The position numbers and the translations under genes are program-made. Positions 1-8,687 of a stretch of 38,964 bases of DNA are shown here, one piece after another; positions within the stretch are counted from its first letter, which is position 1, and every line of letters begins with the position of its first letter. Origin of the DNA: Anaerolineales bacterium (GTDB taxonomy: Bacteria > Chloroflexota > Anaerolineae > Anaerolineales > Villigracilaceae); NCBI GenBank assembly GCA_017985935.1, contig JAGNWT010000034.1, positions 1-38,964 of the forward strand, read 5' to 3'. The notes beneath the pieces are model-generated. The model was given only the letters and a program-made list of their open reading frames with translations, searched no databases and was not told where the DNA came from.

Positions 1-3000
1 ACTGCGCCTGCTGACCACCATCGCCGCGTCGTTAGGAACTGCGCTCGAGAACGCGCGTCTCTTTGATGAGACTCAGCGCCTGCTTAAGATCACCGAAGAG
101 CGCAATGCCGAGCTTGCCATCATCAACAGTGTGCAGGCCGCCCTTGCCGCCGAACTCAACATTCAAGGTATCTACGATGCGGTCGGCGACAAGATCCGCG
201 AGATCTTCCACAACACGGATATGAACATTCGCATTCAAGATCCGCAAACGAATATGACCCATTATCCATATATGTATGAAAATGGAGAGCGCGTTTTTCT
301 GGAGCCACAACCCTACAGAGTGCAAGGCTTTACTCATTATGTTCTTAGCACCCGCGAAACAGTGGTCATCAACGAAAACCTGTTGGAAGAGGAAAAGAAG
401 TACGACAGCTTTACCATTCCCGGCACGGAATCTGAAAAATCAGTGATCTTTGTCCCATTGGTGACAGGAGATCAGGCGCGTGGGTTGATCAACCTTGCCA
501 GTATGGAAGAACATGCATTCAGCGACTCGGATGTGCGTTTACTGCAAACCCTCGCCAACTCAATGAGTGTGGCGCTCGAAAACGCCCGCCTCTTCGATGA
601 GACCCAGCGCCTGCTCAAGATCACCGAAGAACGTGCAGCCGAACTTGCCATCATTAACACCCTCGGAAAGGTCCTTGGGCAAACCCTTGATGTAGAAGCG
701 TTGACCTATACCGTGGGCGAAAATATCCGCAACATCTTCAAAGCCGATGTGGTGGACGTTTTACTCTTTGATTCTTTCAGGCAGATGGTCCGGCTTGCGT
801 ACAGTTACTTTGACGATCAATATTATTTTGATGAACCGCCGTGGGAGCTGGGTGAGGAGGGGCTTACCTCAAGGGTGATCCGCAGTCGACAGCCGCTGCT
901 GCTGCACACCGCCGAGGAAATGGCTCAGCAGGGCGCGGCAGCCTACCTCAATTCTCCCGGCGAAGGTCAAGATCCGGAATCCTATCTCGGGGTACCGATC
1001 CTCATTGGCGAAAAAGTTTTGGGTGTTGTGGATGTGCAAAGTTATGACAAACACGCATTCAATGAAGATAATTTGCGCCTGCTGCAAACGCTTTCTTCCA
1101 ACATTGGCGTGACGCTTGAAAATGCGCGTCTGTTCGACGAGACCCGCCGCCTGCTCAAGGAGACCGAGCAGAACAATTCCGAATTGACGATGATCAATTC
1201 CATACAACAGGATCTGGTCTCAAATCTGGACGCAGAAAAGATCTTCAAGTCTGTGGGCAGGAAGTTGACGGAAACCTTCAATGTTCACACGGCTGCGATC
1301 TACACCATCGATTACGACACGAAGACGTTGTCGTATGAATATGCCTATGAACACGGCAAGGAATGGGAAATTGCTCCCAAGCCAGCCACCGGCTTGCATA
1401 TTCACATTCTCAATGAGGTTGTTTCCACGCGGAAGAGTTTTGTGGTTAATACTGGTTTCACCGAATTCGCGGCGCAATTTCCCGACTTCAAATCCTCCCG
1501 CTCACAGCCGCCAAAATCTTTGTGCGCAGTTCCCATCCTCATCCGCAAGAACTCCATCACAGGGATCTCCCTGCAAAATCTGGAGACCGAGAATTACTTC
1601 ACAGATTCTTCCATGCGCCTGTTGGAGACGATCTCTAATGCGATGGGAGTGGCACTCGAAGGCGCGCGCTTGTTCGATGAGACCGAACGTTTATTGCGGG
1701 AGACCGAGCAGCGCAATACCGAGCTTGGCATCATCAATAGTATCAGTCAGGCCTTGACCCAGGAACTGGACCTGCAATCTCTGGTTGATCAGGTTGGCGA
1801 TAAATTGCGGGCGGCGATCCAGACCGATAACATCGGCATTGGTTTGTATAACAATGAATCCAAGCTGCTCACATCTGTTTATGTGTACAAGAACAATGCG
1901 CGGGTATATCCGGTTCCAACCCCGCTCTCGCCGTTCAGTCTGCGGCTTGCGCGGCAGGGAAAGTCGTTGATCGCGAACGAGGTGACCCCTGAGATATGGG
2001 AGAAATTTGGCTCGGGTCTGACCTTTGGCAGCGAGATCCCCTTGTCTGTCATTATGATCCCGATCCTCACCGGCAACACCCTGATCGGCGGGATCACTGT
2101 TCAGGATTTCAAAACAAGGAACGCATTCCCGGATTCTCTGGTGCGCATGTTGGAGACCATTGCTTCGAACATGGGCACGGCCATTCAGAATGCCCGCCTC
2201 TTCAAAGAGACTCAGCGCCTGCTGAAAGAGACCGAGCAGCGCGCTGCTGAGCTGGGCGCCATCAGCACGGTGACTCAGGCTCTGGTGGCAGAAACCGAAT
2301 TGGATAACTTGATCCAGCTCATCGGAAGACAGACCCGCGCGATCTTCGAAGCGGACGTGGCTTATCTGGCAATGCTCGATCCAAAGACCGAACTCATCCA
2401 CTTCCGATATCAACATGGAGATGAATTCGTTCCCTTGAAATTTGGCGAGGGGTTAACCAGCCGGATCATTCAGACGGGCGAGCCGCTCTTGATCAACAAG
2501 GATGTTACTGCTCGAAGCAGGGAGATCGGCGCAACAAATGTCGGCAGGGATGTATTGTCCTATCTTGGGGTGCCGATCCATGCCGGTGGGGAAGTGCTGG
2601 GCGTGCTTAGTGTGCAAAGCACCGAGCGTGAAGGAGCCTTCGATAACGATTCTCTGCGCCTGTTGACGACGATTGCCGCCAACGCCGGCTCCGCCATTCA
2701 CACGGCTCAACTGCATGCTGAAACTCAGCGGCGTGCTTTCCAGATGGCTACCATTGCCAATGTGGGGCGCGAGCTATCATCCACACTTGACCTTGAGACC
2801 GTCACGCGCAGCGTGGTGGAAAATGTGCACAGCCTGTTCTCCGCCCGTGACACCATCCTGCGTCTGGTCGATACAGACGGCGTGACCCTGCGGACTGCGT
2901 TGGCTTTGGGTCTCTATGCCGAAGAAAATTCCATTGACATCCTCCAGGTGGGAAGCGGCATCACCGGCACCATTGCCCGGACCGGCATTGCTGAAGTGAT

Positions 3001-4801
3001 CGACAATGTGGAATTGGATCCGCGCGGCTTGCACGTGGCTGGCACACCCGATAAGGAGGAAGTCCCTGAAACATTGATGATCGCTCCATTGATCGCGAGT
3101 AATCGCACCATTGGCGTGCTCTCGGTTTATAAAGACCGCACCGACGGGACCTTCTCGCAAGTCGATCTGGACTTCCTCACCGGGCTTGGGCGGCAGGCAG
3201 CCATCGCGATCGAGAACTCACGCCTGTTCCATGAAGCCCGCTCGGCGCGTGCTTCCGCGGAGCATGCCAACCAAGCCAAGAGCACCTTCCTGGCGAACAT
3301 GTCGCATGAACTTCGCACCCCTTTGAACGCCATCATCGGTTTCACACGGATCGTCCGCAAGAAGTCTGAAGGCATATTGCCCGAAAAGCAAACCGACAAT
3401 CTGGATAAGGTGCTCTCGAGCAGCGAGCATTTGCTTGGGTTGATCAACACAGTTCTGGACATCGCAAAGATCGAAGCCGGTCGCATGGATGTGCAAGCCT
3501 CGAACTTCAGCATCAACATGCTGGCTGAACATTGTTTGAATGTAGCCGCTCCGCTGATAAAGCCTGCTGTCACTTTGGATAAAATCCTCGCTCCCGATCT
3601 GATGATCGTGCATTCCGATCAGGACAAGATCAAGCAGATCATACTTAATCTCTTGAGCAACGCCGCCAAATTCACGCATCAGGGCAAGATCACCCTGCGG
3701 GTCGATCACACCGCGGCGAACTTTGTGGTCTCTGTTCAGGATAGCGGCATAGGCATGAGCGAGGAAGCCCTGGGACGAATCTTTGAAGAATTTCAGCAAG
3801 CCGATACCAGCACCACTCGTCAATATGGAGGCACCGGGTTGGGGCTGGCGATCAGCCGCAACCTCGCGCGTCTGCTTGGCGGAGATCTGACCGCTGTAAG
3901 CGAGCTGGGTGTCGGCTCGACCTTCACACTCTCCCTTCCCATTCAATATTTGGATAAAAAATCCGCACCGGATTCAATTGCTTCGCCGGACAATAGCGCA
4001 TCATCTTCGGACCCGGCACCTGCCTCCACCCAGCAGGCATTTCTGCAGCCCAAGCCAGATGCCGCCAAAAAACTTGTGTTGGTCATCGATGACGACCCGG
4101 ATGCTGTCTACCTCCTGCAGGAAAATCTTGGAAACACTGAGTTTGAAGTGATCGGCACTCGCAGCGGAGCCTTGGGGCATCAACAAGCCCGCGAGCTTCA
4201 ACCGCACGCCATTCTGCTCGACATCATGATGCCAGATAAGGACGGCTGGCAGGTCTTGCACGACTTGAAAGCCGACCCTTTGACAACCAACATCCCGGTG
4301 ATCCTTCTGACGATCATTGACAAGAAAGCGCTGGGCTTCAAACTGGGCGCGTCTGCTTACCTGCTCAAGCCATTGGATCCCAGTATGGTATTGCAAACGC
4401 TCAAGCGGGTAGCTGCGAAAATGTCCGGCGCGTTGAAGCATGTTCTGGTCGTGGATGATGACCCGCACATCGCAGACATGTTGAGCCAGATCCTGCCGGC
4501 TTCCGAGTTCGTTCTGGATGCCGCGCCCGATGGGGTTGCCGGTCTTGAGTCTATTCAAAGAAGCCGCCCCGATGTGATCCTGCTCGACCTGATGATGCCC
4601 CGCCTCGATGGTTTTGGGGTCATCGAGCAGTTACGCCAAAATCCTGAAACCCGCGACCTGCCGGTCATTGTGATCAGCGCCAAGGAACTGACAGACGAAG
4701 AAGCGAAGAAATTAAAAGAGTCGGTCACCTTTGTAATGAAGAAGCAGGGCTTCGATGGCGAGAGATTGGTAAGAGAGATCAGCACTGCGCTCGAAAAATA
4801 A
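1..4801 (+). CDS. Multi-GAF hybrid histidine kinase with two C-terminal receivers (5' end outside window)
   Basis: The reading frame is open from base 2, so the gene starts upstream; the GTG at 131 lies inside the GAF series and is not the start. The visible part holds the tail of one GAF domain, then six complete GAF domains (roughly 150-575, 680-1115, 1215-1655, 1755-2180, 2290-2720, 2780-3230) joined by near-identical helical linkers. HisKA follows with the H-box SHELRTPLN (phospho-His codon 3305-3307), then HATPase_c with the N-box NLLSNAAKF and the G boxes DSGIGM and GGTGLGLA. Two receivers end the protein, with phospho-acceptor Asp codons at 4220-4222 and 4586-4588. The second lacks the usual Lys-Pro and ends in VMKKQG. 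No membrane segment is visible, so it is probably a cytoplasmic sensor. The signal is unknown. The two downstream receiver genes are plausible partners. Confidence 0.95.
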   Translation, partial: LRLLTTIAASLGTALENARLFDETQRLLKITEERNAELAIINSVQAALAAELNIQGIYDAVGDKIREIFHNTDMNIRIQDPQTNMTHYPYMYENGERVFLEPQPYRVQGFTHYVLSTRETVVINENLLEEEKKYDSFTIPGTESEKSVIFVPLVTGDQARGLINLASMEEHAFSDSDVRLLQTLANSMSVALENARLFDETQRLLKITEERAAELAIINTLGKVLGQTLDVEALTYTVGENIRNIFKADVVDVLLFDSFRQMVRLAYSYFDDQYYFDEPPWELGEEGLTSRVIRSRQPLLLHTAEEMAQQGAAAYLNSPGEGQDPESYLGVPILIGEKVLGVVDVQSYDKHAFNEDNLRLLQTLSSNIGVTLENARLFDETRRLLKETEQNNSELTMINSIQQDLVSNLDAEKIFKSVGRKLTETFNVHTAAIYTIDYDTKTLSYEYAYEHGKEWEIAPKPATGLHIHILNEVVSTRKSFVVNTGFTEFAAQFPDFKSSRSQPPKSLCAVPILIRKNSITGISLQNLETENYFTDSSMRLLETISNAMGVALEGARLFDETERLLRETEQRNTELGIINSISQALTQELDLQSLVDQVGDKLRAAIQTDNIGIGLYNNESKLLTSVYVYKNNARVYPVPTPLSPFSLRLARQGKSLIANEVTPEIWEKFGSGLTFGSEIPLSVIMIPILTGNTLIGGITVQDFKTRNAFPDSLVRMLETIASNMGTAIQNARLFKETQRLLKETEQRAAELGAISTVTQALVAETELDNLIQLIGRQTRAIFEADVAYLAMLDPKTELIHFRYQHGDEFVPLKFGEGLTSRIIQTGEPLLINKDVTARSREIGATNVGRDVLSYLGVPIHAGGEVLGVLSVQSTEREGAFDNDSLRLLTTIAANAGSAIHTAQLHAETQRRAFQMATIANVGRELSSTLDLETVTRSVVENVHSLFSARDTILRLVDTDGVTLRTALALGLYAEENSIDILQVGSGITGTIARTGIAEVIDNVELDPRGLHVAGTPDKEEVPETLMIAPLIASNRTIGVLSVYKDRTDGTFSQVDLDFLTGLGRQAAIAIENSRLFHEARSARASAEHANQAKSTFLANMSHELRTPLNAIIGFTRIVRKKSEGILPEKQTDNLDKVLSSSEHLLGLINTVLDIAKIEAGRMDVQASNFSINMLAEHCLNVAAPLIKPAVTLDKILAPDLMIVHSDQDKIKQIILNLLSNAAKFTHQGKITLRVDHTAANFVVSVQDSGIGMSEEALGRIFEEFQQADTSTTRQYGGTGLGLAISRNLARLLGGDLTAVSELGVGSTFTLSLPIQYLDKKSAPDSIASPDNSASSSDPAPASTQQAFLQPKPDAAKKLVLVIDDDPDAVYLLQENLGNTEFEVIGTRSGALGHQQARELQPHAILLDIMMPDKDGWQVLHDLKADPLTTNIPVILLTIIDKKALGFKLGASAYLLKPLDPSMVLQTLKRVAAKMSGALKHVLVVDDDPHIADMLSQILPASEFVLDAAPDGVAGLESIQRSRPDVILLDLMMPRLDGFGVIEQLRQNPETRDLPVIVISAKELTDEEAKKLKESVTFVMKKQGFDGERLVREISTALEK
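44..2270 (+). repeat. Five diverged copies of a ~85-bp GAF-linker cassette
   Basis: Copies begin near 44, 575, 1115, 1655 and 2183, so the spacing is 531, 540, 540 and 528 bp. Each encodes a helical segment of the form NARLF-(D/K)-ET-x-RLL followed by TE-x-R-x-AEL. Copies 1 and 2 are nearly identical at DNA level and the later ones have drifted. The pattern fits duplication of a GAF-plus-linker unit inside one gene. The linker helices probably form the coiled-coil stalk that passes signals along the GAF stack. Confidence 0.85.
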
Positions 4802-4819
4802 ATCCTTAAAAGGTTGAAT

Positions 4820-5173
4820 ATGAAAACTGTATTGATCGTGGAAGACACGGACCTGAACATTGACCTGCTTACGCAATTGCTTGAAGATGATTACAACCTG
4901 CTGGTTGCCCGAGACGGGCAGGAGGGGGTAGCTATGGCTCTCGAACATACCCCCGATCTGATCCTCATGGACATCAACCTGCCCATCATAGACGGCTATG
5001 AAGCCACCCGCAGGATTCGCCGATCGATGGCTTCCACACCGATCATTGGGTTGTCTGCTCATGCCATGAGCGCCCATGAAAAAATGGCTCTGGATGCGGG
5101 CTGTTCAGACTATCTGACCAAACCCATAGATGACCAGTCATTGTTCGCCACCCTGAAGAAATATCTGGGGTAA
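4820..5173 (+). CDS. CheY-like single-domain response regulator
   Basis: A 117-residue stand-alone receiver. The acidic pocket is in LIVEDTD, the acceptor Asp in LILMDINLP, the switch Ser in IGLSAH and the conserved Lys in LTKPID, so all phosphorylation residues are present. No output domain is attached. ATG 4820 is preferred over the in-frame TTG at 4814 because AAAAGG at 4808-4813 is then at normal Shine-Dalgarno distance. The gene follows the hybrid kinase after 18 bp and precedes the receiver-cyclase gene, so it is likely co-transcribed and could act as a phosphate carrier between them; that role is inferred. Confidence 0.93.
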   Translation: MKTVLIVEDTDLNIDLLTQLLEDDYNLLVARDGQEGVAMALEHTPDLILMDINLPIIDGYEATRRIRRSMASTPIIGLSAHAMSAHEKMALDAGCSDYLTKPIDDQSLFATLKKYLG

Positions 5174-5215
5174 ATACCTGCTTGCTAAAAAACTCGAAGT
5201 TCGGGAAACAGAATC

Positions 5216-7696
5216 ATGAATGAACGTCCCAAGATATTGATCGTCGATGACGAACCGTTTAATGTAGATTACCTGGAACAGGAACTTGAAGATCTCGAGT
5301 TCGATACCGTTTCTGCAGGCAATGGATTGGAAGCCCTGGAAATGGTAAAGAGGGAATCTCCAGACCTGATCCTGCTCGATATTATGATGCCGATCATGGA
5401 TGGATTTGAAGTTCTGTCGCGCATCAAGGAATCTCCGGTCACTCGTGATATTCCGGTGATCATCATCTCCGCCCATAGCGACCTAAAGAGCATCGTGAAG
5501 GGAGTTCAGCAAGGCGCCGAAGATTACCTGCCCAAACCTTTTGAACCCATCTTGTTGAAAGCCCGCATCGATGCCAGCCTGACCCGAAAGAGATTTCGCG
5601 ATCAGGAGGTTGAGTATCTGCGTCAGGTGGAACTGCTGACGAATGCCGCGGATGCGATCGAGAACAGCAGCTATGATTCAGGCATGATCGAGTCTGTTGC
5701 GGCGCGGAAGGATGCGCTCGGCGAATTGGCGCGCGTGTTCGCCAACATGGCAGAGGAAGTGCGTGCCCGTGAGCAGAGATTGAAGCATCAAATTCTACAA
5801 ATGCAAATGGACATTCAAGAGCAGCAATTGGAAAAGTCTGCGAATGTTGCGGCTTATATCCCAATGGACCGCCGGCAGGCGATGGCGCAGGGGATTAGCC
5901 TGCCGGGATCTGCGCAGGGGACTGCTTTGTTCGCAGATGTCTCTGGTTTTACGCCGTTGACCGAGTCGCTGGCGAACGAGCTTGGTTTGCAGCGCGGCGC
6001 CGAGGAGATCCTTCGGCATCTCAATCGCATTTACACCGTGTTGATCGACGCGGTGCATCGCTATGGCGGCAGTGTGATCGCCTTCAGCGGCGATGCGATT
6101 ACCTGCTGGTTCGACGATCTTGACCTTGCCGGCAGGCAGCGCCCGGGCACATCCATTGAGCGCGCTTCTGCCTGTGCGCTTGCCATGCAGGCTGGTATGC
6201 GGCAGTTCAAGACCATCATGACGCCGGCTGGGATGACCATCACGCTGGCTATTAAAGTTGCTGTGGCGGCCGGCTCTGCCCGCAGGTTCTTGGTCGGTGA
6301 TCCTTCATTGCATCAGATCGATGTATTGGCCGGAAACCTGCTGTCCATTCTGGCAGATGCCGAGCAGCATGCCAATCGTGATGAGGTTGTGCTTGTCGCT
6401 ACGGGCGTTTCTGATCTTGAAGAAAGGTTCATCGTTTCTGAATGGCGCGCTGAAAAAAGATTGGCCGTCGTCACCGGGCTGATGAAGGATGTTGCCCCTG
6501 TGCCCTGGGATGATATGCCCATCTCTGCCATCCCTGAAGCGCAGGCTCAGCCCTGGATGCTTCCGGCGGTCTTTGAAAAGGTTCGCGCGGGCAAGAGCGA
6601 TCTGCTTTCGGAATTGCGTCCCGCCGCCACCTTGTTCTTGAAGTTCGACGGTTTGGAATATGACTCTGATCCGCAGGCAGGCCCGAGACTCGACTCATTC
6701 ATCCGTTGGGTGGATCAGGTCACAGTCAAGTATGGCGGATCGCTGCTTCAATTGGTGGTGGGGGATAAAGGAAACTACATCCATATCGTGTTCGGGGCCC
6801 CTGTTGCCCATAATGACGATGCGATCCAGGCTGTGCTTGCGGCGTTGGAGTTTACGGTCCTGCCCGACCATTTGCATTTTATTGCCAACCTGCAGGTTGG
6901 TCTTGCCTATGGTCAGATGCGTGTCGGCGCGTATGGCGGTGCCGCGCATCGAACCTACGGAGCGATGGGAGATAAAACCAACCTTGCTGCGCGGCTGATG
7001 CAGGCCGCTCCTGCCGCTGCCCCCGGTCATGGAAGAATATTATGCGACGCTTCCATTTACGAAGCCACCCTGTCACATTTTGAATTTGAATCTTTGCCTC
7101 CCATTCTTGTAAAAGGTAAGTCCCGTCCCGTGCCGGTTTATCGCCCTGTGCGCCACTTGGGGAAGGGAGATTCGTCACCTTCGAATCTGGTTGGTCGCAC
7201 AGTGGAGCGGGCCTTGCTTATCGATCGTCTTGCGCCGGCTGCTCAGTTAACTTTGAAAGTGGCTAGCGTGATCGGGCAGGTATTCTCTCTCGATACGCTT
7301 TCGGCGATCTATCCGGAGCCGTTGGAGCAGGATCAATTGCTTGGACATTTGCAATCATTGTCTGAGTTGGATCTGATCGTGAAGCGTTCCACTGAAACGG
7401 CAAGTTACAGTTTCAAAGATCCGCTGACCCATGAAGCAGCCTATTCGTTAATGTTGTTTGCCCAGCGCCGGCAATTGCACACTGCGCTGGCTGAGCTGCT
7501 TGAACAGTCCCCGGCAGCGATCCTTCCGTACGCAGACCTTGCCCATCATTGGCAGTCTGCAGATGATGTGGCGAAAGCGGTGTATTATCTTGAAAAGGCC
7601 GGCGAGTACGCCCGCGAGCATGGAGAATACGAAGAGGCCAGCCGGTATTTCAATGCCTCGCTGGCATTGAACAGCAAGCCGGTTTCATTTCAATGA
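5216..7696 (+). CDS. Receiver - tandem class III cyclase protein with apparently deleted ATPase core
   Basis: 826 residues. Residues 1-125 are a complete receiver (acceptor D55, K107), followed by a helical linker (about 130-215). Two class III nucleotidyl cyclase domains follow. C1 (about 235-420) carries the two metal-binding Asp motifs FADVSGFT (D241) and FSGDAI (D293). C2 (about 468-640) has Lys476 where the first Asp should be but carries the transition-state Asn/Arg pair in GDKTNLAAR (N589, R593). The two halves are complementary, as in soluble adenylyl cyclase-type C1/C2 proteins, which predicts one intramolecular active site. After C2 comes NLVGRTVER, the usual entry to an AAA/NACHT ATPase, but no Walker A or B follows. 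The chain passes directly to the post-ATPase region (KVASVIG, about 680) and a short TPR-like tail. Whether the product is cAMP or cGMP cannot be told. Confidence 0.88.
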   Translation: MNERPKILIVDDEPFNVDYLEQELEDLEFDTVSAGNGLEALEMVKRESPDLILLDIMMPIMDGFEVLSRIKESPVTRDIPVIIISAHSDLKSIVKGVQQGAEDYLPKPFEPILLKARIDASLTRKRFRDQEVEYLRQVELLTNAADAIENSSYDSGMIESVAARKDALGELARVFANMAEEVRAREQRLKHQILQMQMDIQEQQLEKSANVAAYIPMDRRQAMAQGISLPGSAQGTALFADVSGFTPLTESLANELGLQRGAEEILRHLNRIYTVLIDAVHRYGGSVIAFSGDAITCWFDDLDLAGRQRPGTSIERASACALAMQAGMRQFKTIMTPAGMTITLAIKVAVAAGSARRFLVGDPSLHQIDVLAGNLLSILADAEQHANRDEVVLVATGVSDLEERFIVSEWRAEKRLAVVTGLMKDVAPVPWDDMPISAIPEAQAQPWMLPAVFEKVRAGKSDLLSELRPAATLFLKFDGLEYDSDPQAGPRLDSFIRWVDQVTVKYGGSLLQLVVGDKGNYIHIVFGAPVAHNDDAIQAVLAALEFTVLPDHLHFIANLQVGLAYGQMRVGAYGGAAHRTYGAMGDKTNLAARLMQAAPAAAPGHGRILCDASIYEATLSHFEFESLPPILVKGKSRPVPVYRPVRHLGKGDSSPSNLVGRTVERALLIDRLAPAAQLTLKVASVIGQVFSLDTLSAIYPEPLEQDQLLGHLQSLSELDLIVKRSTETASYSFKDPLTHEAAYSLMLFAQRRQLHTALAELLEQSPAAILPYADLAHHWQSADDVAKAVYYLEKAGEYAREHGEYEEASRYFNASLALNSKPVSFQ

Positions 7697-7698
7697 GT

Positions 7699-8112
7699 TT
7701 AGGTTGATCCGTTTGAAAATAGATCGATAATTTCTTGTGGAATGGCGCGCGGACTGCCCGTTGTGATATCGACAAAGACCCAATCTGTTTCTCCGCGCAC
7801 AACGACCCTGCCGTCTGACCTGCGGATGAATTCATACTTCCGCAGTGACCTGACCTTTCGCATGTTTTCGATCCATGTGCGGATTTCGATCTCTTCGGCT
7901 GCGTAAGCTGGAAGCAGATACTCGACCCTGTGCTCACGCACCACCCAGGTAAATTCTGCCCCTTGAGCGGTCACCCCGCCAAGAGAGGAGTAATGCTCCA
8001 CGGCGATGTCTTGCATCCACTGCACGTAAGCCACATTATTGACATGCCTGTTCTCGTCAATCGCGCTTTCCGGGATCAGGATGATTTTTGAATAGATTTT
8101 GAAAACTGGCAT
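7699..8112 (-). CDS. Hotdog-fold acyl-CoA thioesterase (4HBT family)
   Basis: A 137-residue protein with the 4HBT signature DENRHVNNVAYVQWM near residues 19-33, in which D19 is the likely catalytic acid and HVNN contacts substrate. The family hydrolyses acyl-CoA thioesters; the chain specificity is not visible. Length is normal for a single hotdog domain. Its stop lies 2 bp from the stop of the convergent cyclase gene with no room for a terminator. It sits 15 bp downstream of a receiver gene on the same strand and is probably co-transcribed with it, which is an odd pairing for a metabolic enzyme. Confidence 0.88.
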   Translation of the reverse strand: MPVFKIYSKIILIPESAIDENRHVNNVAYVQWMQDIAVEHYSSLGGVTAQGAEFTWVVREHRVEYLLPAYAAEEIEIRTWIENMRKVRSLRKYEFIRRSDGRVVVRGETDWVFVDITTGSPRAIPQEIIDLFSNGST

Positions 8113-8127
8113 TTTAACTGGGGTGCA

Positions 8128-8499
8128 TTACCCAACACGGTCCAGCAGTTCTTTCACACGCGCTATCAAGTCCTCTACACGGAAGGGCTTGGTTAAGTAG
8201 TCATCTGCGCCTGCGCCAAATGCAACGACCTTGCTGTCGTTGTCATCCAGGGCGGTTACGATAATGACGGGAGTGAATGTGAAGCGCGGATATTCACGCA
8301 GCATTCTGCAAACTTTGAATCCGTCGGGGTCGGGCATCATCAGGTCTAGGACGATCAGGTCTGGGACATACGTGAGTGCGGAATGAATGGCTTGAGTGCT
8401 GTCATTGATCGCCAGGGTTTCAAATCCCTGCCCGGAGAGAACTTTTTCGATCAGGGTGGTGGCCATATAGTCGTCGTCGATGATGAGGATTTTTGTCAT
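8128..8499 (-). CDS. Single-domain response regulator (CheY-like)
   Basis: A 123-residue receiver with the acidic pocket IIDDDY, acceptor Asp in IVLDLMMPD, switch Thr in IIVTALDD and Lys in LTKPF, and no output domain. It is the last of three paralogous receivers on this strand; all begin M-(T/A)-KILI-(I/V)-DDD and share a DLMMP or DIMMP acceptor block. Upstream AGGACC at about seven bases from ATG is a plausible Shine-Dalgarno. A TATAAT hexamer on the minus strand at 8562-8567 could serve as its own -10 element, since the preceding gene ends in an intrinsic terminator. Confidence 0.93.
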   Translation of the reverse strand: MTKILIIDDDYMATTLIEKVLSGQGFETLAINDSTQAIHSALTYVPDLIVLDLMMPDPDGFKVCRMLREYPRFTFTPVIIVTALDDNDSKVVAFGAGADDYLTKPFRVEDLIARVKELLDRVG

Positions 8500-8561
8500 G
8501 ATCTGGTCCTAGCGAATATTGAGAATGAGTCAGCGCGGGCATTTCAGGGCTGTTACAGGCA

Positions 8562-8567
8562 ATTATA
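8562..8567 (-). promoter_or_regulatory. Putative -10 element for the 8128-8499 receiver gene
   Basis: The minus strand reads AAGGTATAATTG here, 62 bases upstream of the ATG at 8499 and downstream of the terminator of the previous gene. No good -35 hexamer is seen at standard spacing. The flanks closely match the element at 9102-9107, ahead of the next receiver gene, which supports function. Confidence 0.5.
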
Positions 8568-8633
8568 CCTTTGAGAAAGAAAAAAGGCCATTCCTCCCAG
8601 TTCGGTTGCAGGAGGAGTTTTCCCAGCCTGCGT

Positions 8634-8674
8634 AAAAAAATAACATACCCCCGCGAACATGGCGGGGGTATGTT
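8634..8674 (-). terminator. Intrinsic terminator after the 8688-9056 receiver gene
   Basis: A perfect 13-bp inverted repeat (arms 8642-8654 and 8662-8674, AACATACCCCCGC and its complement) with a 7-base loop. On the minus strand it is followed by seven T residues (8634-8640). It starts 13 bases after the stop codon at 8688. This is a textbook rho-independent terminator. Confidence 0.93.
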
Positions 8675-8687
8675 GTAATTCAACTAT

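Noticed and set aside
3218..3946. 242-residue minus-strand open frame in the kinase core
   Set aside because: It is antisense to the HisKA/HATPase domains, whose codons are constrained; no family resemblance is seen.
131..4801. GTG at 131 as the start of the GAF kinase
   Set aside because: The same frame is open to base 2 and encodes a GAF tail and linker that match the repeats downstream, so the gene begins before the window.
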